This document shows, one piece after another, positions 12,812 through 22,400 of a stretch of 64,000 nt of DNA. Origin of the DNA: Asterias amurensis (lineage: Eukaryota; Echinodermata; Asteroidea; Forcipulatida; Asteriidae). Numbering within the stretch: position 1 is the first letter of the stretch; each line of letters begins with the position of its first letter. The notes beneath the pieces were generated by a model. It saw only the letters and a program-made list of their open reading frames with translations, was not told the origin of the DNA and made no database searches. The translations under genes were made by a program, and so were the position numbers. Location: positions 13,744,512 to 13,808,511 of the forward strand of contig NC_092665.1 of assembly GCF_032118995.1 (NCBI RefSeq), given 5' to 3'.

Positions 12812-13061
12812 GGTGCGTTCGTTTAGCTTCCCTGGGTCGACCCCGGTCTGCCCCCGTACGATCGAATAGCTTTTTACGTCATTCCAGGGGCTCACCCGGG
12901 TAAGCCCCAGTGCCCTGATTGTGGAGTGGGTCACTTGGGGGCTGCCCCCATGTGCATGATGTCACTACGCGAGCGATGAGTGGTCGTTCGATTAGCTCTT
13001 GTCAGGGGCTCACCCGAGTGAGCAACGCGGGTAGACCCATAGAAGATAATCGAACGCATCC
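12812..13061. mobile_element. Family D inverted-repeat element (GGTGCGTTCG ends)
   Basis: The left end GGTGCGTTCGTTTAGCT matches the inverse of the right end (GGATGCGTTCGATTATCT). The GC-rich interior contains GGGTCGACCC, GGGGCTCACCCG and TGATGTCACTACGCGAG. A second copy lies at 49631-49874 with the same ends and interior landmarks. Non-coding; superfamily undetermined. It ends about 100 bp before NLR copy 1 begins. Confidence 0.7.
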
Positions 13062-13213
13062 AATGTATGGTGGCTATCGGGTAGATAAAAGCCACGATCA
13101 CAGATTGGGAACCAAGTCTAGGAAAGTTCATACAAACTGATTGGCTCAATTCCATTTTCAGAACACTGAGCATTGATCATTCTTCAGTGATTGCATCCCA
13201 AAACGCCGCCAAC

Positions 13214-13449
13214 ATGTCCCAGCCATCTTTAAAACAGTGGTATGAAGACCGGAAGAGGTTAAAAGTCGTCTATGATCATTCCAGGGCAAAACCAGTAGAG
13301 AGAAAAAACAAAATCAAGAAGAGTAGACAGGCGGCTTTTAAGTCTGCATTAGCAGAGAGGACAAAGCCATCGGGACAGCATCAATACACCAAGACAAACA
13401 CGTCAGATTCATCATTGGGCAAAGAACAATGCGGAGCACAAGCAAACAG
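13214..13449 (+). CDS. NLR copy 1 exon 1: basic leader
   Basis: Starts MSQPSLKQWYEDRKRLK and is rich in Lys/Arg (VERKNKIKKSRQ). No domain is recognised. It ends in phase 2 at AACAG|GTACCG. A likely 5' UTR acceptor (TTTTCAG) precedes it at 13161, so an upstream non-coding exon is expected. The copy 2 counterpart differs at only two residues, unusually conserved for such a low-complexity segment. Confidence 0.7.
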
Positions 13450-16400
13450 GTACCGTAGTGCATTCACTCAACAGTATCGAGAGTAGAGGGTGTAGGCGTA
13501 CTATGGAGTTTTCAAACCTCTTTGTGTTATGATGGTGAAGTTCCTTGAGCAAAATGTTTTTTTCAGCTCAACTTCTTTACGCAAGTTTTTTCTGACTTTG
13601 ATTTAAATTCAATTGTTAATACGAACAAAATATCTTTATTGTCTACTAGCAGTTAGAAGTATTGTCATTTTTTAAGACATCAAATTCTAACTTTCATCTC
13701 TACAGAGCCGAAGCCTCATCTTATAGAAACAAAGACACTCATCACATGATACAGATCTTTATCAAGACGCCCATCAACCCCAAAACCCTCTGTCTACGAC
13801 TCGATCATAAAACAACCGTCTCTGACCTGAAAGACACCATTCACAGGAAGTTGGCCATTCGTCCTGCATTGCAAAATCTGTACACAAACAACAAAAGGTT
13901 CAAGGTATTGGTCTAAGTAATACTTGATTTATGAACCATTCACCTTTGCATTTGTAAATTGGTCTAAATGAATCAATAAAAAGTGGTTGTTTTATCTCAC
14001 TTCGGGGAAGGAACAACATGGGAACAAGAGTTATTTTTACTAAGCAGGAGAACAAATACTGGGTTTTTGACGGCTCTTATTTTACCTTGAAATAGTATGA
14101 AAAAGACAATTATTTGTTTTGCGAAGATATAGATCAAAAATGAAACCCCGTATTAACGACAACGATTAATAATCCAGGCAGGGATGCGATAATTCAAGGA
14201 CCATCGCTCATAAAAGTTTTGTTTCTTTCCCCCATTATTTTTCCAGTTGTGTGACGCTTTGACTCTTCTTGATCTTGGCATTAAACCGGAGACAAACATT
14301 GATTTAACACTAGCAGAAGGATTGCTTGGTGGCGCCCCAACACGTGAGTAAACAGTGCACTTCTTACAATCATGTTTAATTGAAATGTGTCTTGTTTGTG
14401 AAATATTTTAGCAAACTAAACCTCACATTCAAAAACATTTTGCTTAAGCTGCATTTGATAATTATTTGTATCAATAAAACAATGAGGCAAAATGGCTTGG
14501 ATAGTTTGGTGAATTTTTGCGGTGTTATGATCAATAACCTTGTTTATTGTGTCATTTTGCAAGCTGTATCAGAAGATCTAATAATGAGTAAAAGGGTACG
14601 GATTCCATAAAGGGACGGGTAAAAATATTGAAAATGTAAAAAGAAATGGTGAAATTACTTCGGTCAATCAAAATACCATCCCTTGAAAAAAAAAAAAAGG
14701 TTTTCACGAGGGAACAAAATAGTATTTCGAGTGGGAGAAATAATATTTCAAGGTAACAAAATAATTTTGAAGGAACCAAATGACATTTCGAGTTGTCGGG
14801 ATTGTGCAGATTACATTCTAGAACCAAAGTTCGAAAGATGGAAAACGAGTCTTGCATTTGGAATTCCAACATTTTTTTCTGCAAGTACAGCAGATTAGAC
14901 ATTCCTGAGACATTAAGTGTTTTGCATTCTTATTTGAGAAAGAAATTCATTTCATTAGGAAGGTCTTGGTGAAGGGGAAGCTTCCAATATAAGATTGTTC
15001 ATTAGTGTTTTATTGTTTTAAATGTTTTGGCCTAAAGCAGTCAACGAGACACTCCTACGAACTTTAGCGGTAGGCCTCCGCAAGGACTGGCAGCAACTCG
15101 CAGTCGAGCTTAAGTTCAGACCAGCAGAGATTAGCAAGTCTGAAAGCCTTGCTGGGAAAGTACAGGCCCATCATATGTTAGTTTCTTGGTTGAGTGCGCA
15201 AGCTGATGACGGAGAAGCGGTGGAACGATTGAGAAGTGCTTTGGTTCAAATAGGTCGTCAAGATTTAGCTGCAAGGATCCCAGGTTAGAATATGGTCGGA
15301 TTTTTTTTACTTTAAATATTGAACCACTACAGATCTTCTCTCTCTAGAAAAAAAAAAACCCTATCCATACACGCTCCTTTTCTACTCTTTCCTGAATAAA
15401 TTAATTATTGACGACAACAGCAGTCAGTAACCATGAAAGTTTGCTTTGGTTTTGCTTGGGTTTGCTTTGTTTTCTTTGTCTTGTTACCAATTGTGAATAA
15501 TTGTAAAAAATATCAATTGGAAATGTACAAATAATTATTTAGGGACCACAGGCCTAGTTTGGGCAGGTATTGGTGAGGGTCTTGAAGTGCCCTGAAGTGT
15601 TTATCTGTAATGGTATTGTATAACGATGGGTATAAAAGATTTAAATCTTGAACACATTATATATATATATACAACCAGTTGATTACAGTTTTCATAAAAC
15701 GTTGACCATATCATTCTAAACAAAAGGAAATGTGTCTTTCAGTTCCTTCTGAAGGGGACACTTCACTAATCGATGACGTTTTTGCAGGTTAGCTGTATTT
15801 GTTTGGGGGGGAATCTAGAGATAAACAATAGCTTTTGCCAAATTAATGCTAGAAAGTACTGATTTGGCACTTGCCTTTGCAGACAAACCTTCCGATTAAG
15901 GTGATATATTATGCCTGCATTACTTTGTCATACTTTGTGTGGTTGCCATTCTTTTTGTAGGTTATGCACCCACAGCCCCAAGAGCAGGTAGCAAGAGGCA
16001 GTCACCGGAACATCAGTCAACATCCGATGGATCAGGTATTAATGAGATGTTAGGAGTAGTAGCTGAGAATATTGGAGAAGATTGGATGCAACTCGGCACT
16101 TCGTTGGGCATTAAAGCTGCACAGATTGACACATATCCAATTGACCATCCAAATGACGTCAAAGAACAGATCTATCAAATGCTGCGTGATTGGGTCGGGA
16201 AACAAACAAGCCAAATGGAGGCTGAAGAAGGGTTGATCGAGACGCTTCTCAAACTCGGCCGTGCTGACATTGTTCAAGAGTTACCAGGTAAGTAAAATCA
16301 CACCTTGTTGTTGCTCCTGTTTGTCTCCAGTGAACCTAGTGTCGTTGCCCCTTGGCTTAACTTTACTAGTGAAAATTGTCAGCGACATCTTTCCTTCAAT

Positions 16401-19400
16401 TCGAATTTAGTAAGCAAAACTTTATCGAATAAAATGCAGACCAGGTATATTATTTTATTGATAGGATTGAATAAAACGACATTTCTGGTTGCTTGTCTCC
16501 GTTAAGGTTGTGCAAACACATCCCAAGGAGCAAGTAAGATAGACGAAGTTCACTGCAAGCAACTAAAGGAACACCAGTCAATAACCGATGCATCAGGTAT
16601 TGGTGAGAAGAAGTTAGGAGATCTTGCTGAGCATATTGGAAAAGATTGGAAGCGACTAGGCATTTCTTTGGGTATTAAAGCTGCAAAGATTGACAAATAC
16701 CAACTCGATTATCCCAGTGACCTCAATCAACAAGTCTTTTGGATGCTACTAGATTGGTGCAGACATGACCCAGAGGCGGCTGAAGATGGATTGAAAGAGG
16801 CGCTTAAAGAAATCGGCCGTACTGACATTCTCAAAATATTAGGTATGCCTTATTTTAAAAACTTTAATTAGTGTCCCTTTTGGTTTATTACTTAAAAGTT
16901 GATATTAAAAGTCCCATCCCCTGAAGGTGATCCCTCTGTTGACGGTTCGCAGATTGTACCGAAAAATCCATGGCTTCGTGGCTTCTGACTTGCACGTCCC
17001 CTGAACAAAGATACTAACAAAGTGTTGAGACCGTCGACACTTTAAGAGCTAAATTGTTGACTTTTTACTCAAAATAATTATTGGCATAAAACCTTACTTG
17101 GTAAAAAGTAATTGGGAGAGGTTGATAGTATAAAACATTGTGAGAAACGGCTCCCTCTGAAGTGACGTAGTTTTGGAGAAAAGAAGTAATTTTCCACGAA
17201 TTCGATTTCGAGACCTCAAGTTTTTTTCTTTCATAGTTATCTCGCAACTCCGACGACCGATCGTGCTCAAATTTTCACAGGTTTGTTATTTTATCTATAT
17301 GTTGAGATACATCAAGTGAGAAGACTAGTCTTTGACAATTACCAATAGTGTCCACTGGCATTAACCCAGAATTGCAAAATATTTTTACAGGTGAGATGGA
17401 GCTGCCCTCCAAAGCGTTGGTTGAGACTTTGGTGAGTCATTACAAGGAGACGCTGAAAGTGAACACACATCCTACAGCTAAGCATCTAGCTCGTGATATG
17501 GATCAACTTTATGTAAGTTTAGAACTTTTGCAAGAAACCAACCAACCTGATAAGCCACTCATATTGCAGTCTGGCTCAGTTAAGGGAAAACATGAAACAG
17601 ATCACACAATGCACATTGACATTAAAGGCGAACACGAGACCGATAAAACACACATAGAGTATAAGAAAATTCCACTCAAGTCATACGAAGACATCCTCAG
17701 CTTGGATAAGAACAGAATCATAATCACTGCTGAAAGTGGGTATGGTAAATCAACGCTACTAAAAAAGATAGCTTATGACTGGGCTGTTTTACAGAGTGAT
17801 ACTCAATCGACCCGCCAAAAACAAGTGGCGCCTCTGTCAAAGTATGAACTCGTATTTTTGTTGGACATCAACAAAATGGAGGCAAAGTTTAACATTACGG
17901 ATGAAATATCTTCTCAAATATTGCCTCAAAACGAATTTGGGAAGAAGAGTTTTGAAAATTACATGACAAAAAACCCAGAGAAAGTGCTCATCCTTCTTGA
18001 TGGAGCAGATGAAATCTCATTCGAGAGACTACAAAATGCAAACGAAGACTTCAGTGTTTACAACGTCCTTTCATTCAAGTCGCTTAAACGTTGTAAGGTA
18101 ATTGTAACAAGTCGTCAATCTACGGCCCTTAAGTTACTGACTTGCAATCCAGATTTCACACGAGTAAATATAAATGGGTTCGATGACAAAAATAAGAAAG
18201 AATATATCCGCAAATTTTTTAGCAACCATGATGCCCAACATCATGATCATGTACTTTCTGAAATAAATAAGTCGGAAACATTACGCATTTTAGGGGAGAT
18301 TCCTCTGTTTCTTTGGCTGATGTGTTCGTCATTAACTCATGCCGACTGTCGACTACCTGACAGGATTACAGAACTTCTTAATGACGCAACCAGCATGATC
18401 CATAGGCAAAAGATGAGCAAAGATTGGACATCAGACAACCCTAAGAAAATAACCGAAAATGGGTTTAATGAGCTGATGTTTAAACTTGGGCAAGTTGCAC
18501 TTGAACGTTTGGTGTTAAAAGGCCAAGGACAAAATTCCTTCACTGTTTCAGAGTTTGATTCAGAGGAACTTGTCACTAAGGGTTGTGAAGTCGGCTTGCT
18601 GACCCGAGTTAAAGTCATGCGCGGTATAGAAGAGGTTGAACAAGTCCACTTCTACCACATGATATTCATGCAGTTTTGTTGTTCTGTTTACCTTTCTGGT
18701 ATGGCAGAGTCAAATCCTGATAAGTTCAATGAGTACATGTCGCAATTGATAGACGGCGACGTAGAAAGAACTGGGTACTTAATCCGTTTCTGCAGCGGGA
18801 GAAACAGAAAAGCTGCACAATGTATTATAGGACTGACCGGAAAGCGTCTTTCAGTTTACAATAAAAACACTCCTGTTGAGTGTGAGAGGTATGTATGTTT
18901 ACATAGGATAATGATGCTGGCTTTGTTTGAAGCCAAGCTTGGTTCGACTGTAAAAACCCTCGCGATGGATGAGTGGGTAAGATTCCCATATAAGCTGAAA
19001 GGAGAAGACCTCTTAGCTGCACATTATTTCATTAAAAACCTATCGGAACGATCCAGTCTTCGCCATGTTTCAGATATAACGATAGCGTGTCAAGGAACAA
19101 CCGACTTAGTTCTGCTAAAACAAATAATGGCTAGCACCAGGTGTGATTTATCATTACAAGTAGTTGGAGTCAATATGAACGACAAGATTCATCAACTCAA
19201 AAGCATTTCTGCATTTGTAACATCACTCACGGTAAAAGATTGTCAGTTAAGCAGTGTCTCTGTTCCTCAACTTTTCAAGTTATTTCAATCAACTACCAAA
19301 GTGAAGAAAGTGTGCTTGGTGGGAAACGACTTGCACGGTTTAAAATCAGACCACATACCTCACATTTCGTCCTTAGAGGTCTTGATTTTGGATAGATGTA

Positions 19401-22400
19401 AGCTTACGAAGGATGACATTGGGCCAGTTTTGTCCATTGTGGCTGTTGCAGGTAGTGTAACGGCACTTGTTCTAAAGGATAACGATCTCCATGGTATTAA
19501 GGGGTACCAGATTACTGCTGTTTCTTCCCTGAATGTTTTGTTTCTAAACGCTTGTGGCTTAAAGAGTGATGATATTGGGTCAGTTTTCTCCATCGTGGCT
19601 GCTGCAGGTAGTGTAACGACACTTATTCTAAAAGATAACGATCTCGGTGGTATTAAGGGGGACCAGATAAGTCCTGTTTCTTCATTGAAGGAATTGCATC
19701 TATACGCGTGTGGTATACAGAGTGATGATATTGGGTCAGTTTTCTCCATCGTGGCTGCTGCAGGTAGTGTAACGACACTTGTTCTAAAGGATAACGATCT
19801 CCGTGGTATTAAGGGGGACCAGACAATTCCTGTTTCTTCATTGAAGGAATTGAAGATTTTCTCGTGTGGTATACAGAGTGATGATATTGGGTCAGTTTTC
19901 TCCATCGTGGCTGCTGCAGGTAGTGTAACGACACTTGTTCTAAAGGATAACGATCTCGGTGGTATTAAGGGGGACCAGACAACTCCTGTTTCTTCCTTGA
20001 AGGAATTGAAGATTTTCTCGTGTGGTATACAGAGTGATGATATTGGGTCAGTTTTCTCCATCGTGGCTGCTGCAGGTAGTGTAACGACACTTGTTATAGA
20101 GGATAACGATCTCCATGGTATTAAGGGGGACCAGATTACTGCTGTTTCTTCCTTGAATGTTTTGTTTCTAAACGCTTGTGGCTTAAAGAGTGATGATATT
20201 GGGTCAGTTTTCTCCACCGTGGCTGCTGCAGGTAGTGTAACGACACTTGTTCTAAAGGATAACGATCTCGGTGGTATTAAGGGGGACCAGATAACTCCAG
20301 TTTCTTCCTTGAAAGAATTGCATCTATACGCGTGTGGTATACAGAGTGATGATATTGGGTCAGTTTTCTCCATCGTGGCTGCTGCGGGTAGTGTAACGAC
20401 ACTTGTTCTAAAGGATAACGATCTTCATGGTATTAAGGGGGACCAGATAACTCCAGTTTCTTCCTTGAAGGAATTGCATCTATACGCGTGTGGTATACAG
20501 AGTGATGATATTGGGTCAGTTTTCTCCATCGTGGCTGCTGCAGGTAGTGTAACGACACTTGTTCTAAAGGATAACGATCTTCATGGTATTAAGGGGGACC
20601 AGATAACTCCAGTTTCTTCCTTGAAAGAATTGCATCTATACGCGTGTGGTATACAGAGTGATGATATTGGGTCAGTTTTCTCCATCGTGGCTGCTGCAGG
20701 TAGTGTAAAGACACTTGTTCTAAAGGATAACGATCTCCATGGTATTAAGGGGGACCAGATAACTCCTGTTTCTTCATTGAAGGAATTGAAGATTTTCTCG
20801 TGTGGTATACAGAGTGATGATATTGGGTCAGTTTTCTCCATCGTGGCTGCTGCAGGTAGTGTAACGACACTTGTTCTAAAGGATAACGATCTCGGTGGTA
20901 TTAAGGGGGACCAGACAACTCCAGTTTCTTCCTTGAAGGAATTGCATCTATACGCGTGTGGTATACAGAGTGATGATATTGGGTCAGTTTTCTCCATCGT
21001 GGCTGCTGCAGGTAGTGTAACGACACTTGTTCTAAAGGATAACGATCTCGGTGGTATTAAGGGGGACCAGATAACTCCTGTTTCTTCATTGAAGGAATTG
21101 AAGATTTTCTCGTGTGGTATACAGAGTGATGATATTGGGTCAGTTTTCTCCATCGTGGCTGCTGCAGGTAGTGTAACGACACTTGTTCTAAAGGATAACG
21201 ATCTCGGTGGTATTAAGGGGGACCAGACAACTCCTGTTTCTTCATTGAAGGAATTGAAGATTTGCTCGTGTGGTATACAGAGTGATGATATTGAGTCAGT
21301 TTTCTCCATCGTGGCTGCTGCAGGTAGTGTAACGACACTTGTTATAGAGGATAACGATCTCCATGATATTAAGGGGGACCAGATTACTGCTGTTTCTTCC
21401 TTGAATGTTTTGTTTCTAAACGCTTGTGGCTTAAAGAGTGATGATATTGGGTCAGTTTTCTCCATCGTGGCTGCTGCAGGTAGTGTAACGACACTTGTTC
21501 TAAAGGATAACGATCTCGGTGGTATTAAGGGGGACCAGATAACTCCAGTTTCTTCCTTGAAGGAATTCCATCTATACGCGTGTGGTATACAGAGTGATGA
21601 TATTGGGTCAGTTTTCTCCATCGTGGCTGCTGCAGGTAGTGTTACGACACTTGTTCTAAAGGATAACGATCTCGGTGGTATTAAGGGGGACCAGACAACT
21701 CCTGTTTCTTCATTGAAGGAATTGAAGATTTTCTCGTGTGGTATACAGAGTGATGATATTGGGTCAGTTTTCTCCATCGTGGCTGCTGCAGGTAGTGTAA
21801 CGACACTTGTTATAGAGGATTACGATCTCCATGGTATTAAGGGGGACCAGATTACTGCTGTTTCTTCCTTGAATGTTTTGTTTCTAAACGCTTGTGGCTT
21901 AAAGAGTGATGATATTGGGTCAGTTTTCTCCATCGTGGCTGCTGCAGGTAGTGTAACGACACTTGTTCTAAAGGATAACGATCTCGGTGGTATTAAGGGG
22001 GACCAGATTACTGCTGTTTCTTCCCTGAATGTTTTGTTTCTAAACGCTTGTGGCTTAAAGAGTGATGATATTGGGTCAGTTTTCTCCATCGTGGCTGCTG
22101 CAGGTAGTGTAACGACACTTGTTCTAAAGGATAACGATCTCGGTGGTATTAAGGGGGACCAGATAAATCCGGTTTCTTCCTTGAAGGAATTGCATCTATA
22201 CGCGTGTGGTATACAGAGTGATGATATTGGGTCAGTTTTCTCCATCGTGGCTGCTGCAGGTAGTGTAACGACACTTGTTCTAAAGGATAACGATCTCCAT
22301 GGTATTAAGGGGGACCAGATAACTCCTGTTTCTTCATTGAAGGAATTTAAGATTTTCTCGTGTGGTATACAGAGTGATGATATTGGGTCAGTTTTCTCCA

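Noticed and set aside
16920-16990. Extra small exon after death domain 3 (GDPSVDGSQ) in both NLR copies
   Set aside because: An acceptor-like CCTGAAG precedes it and the frame fits, but no donor is found before an in-frame stop. The junction from exon 7 directly to the NACHT exon already keeps frame.
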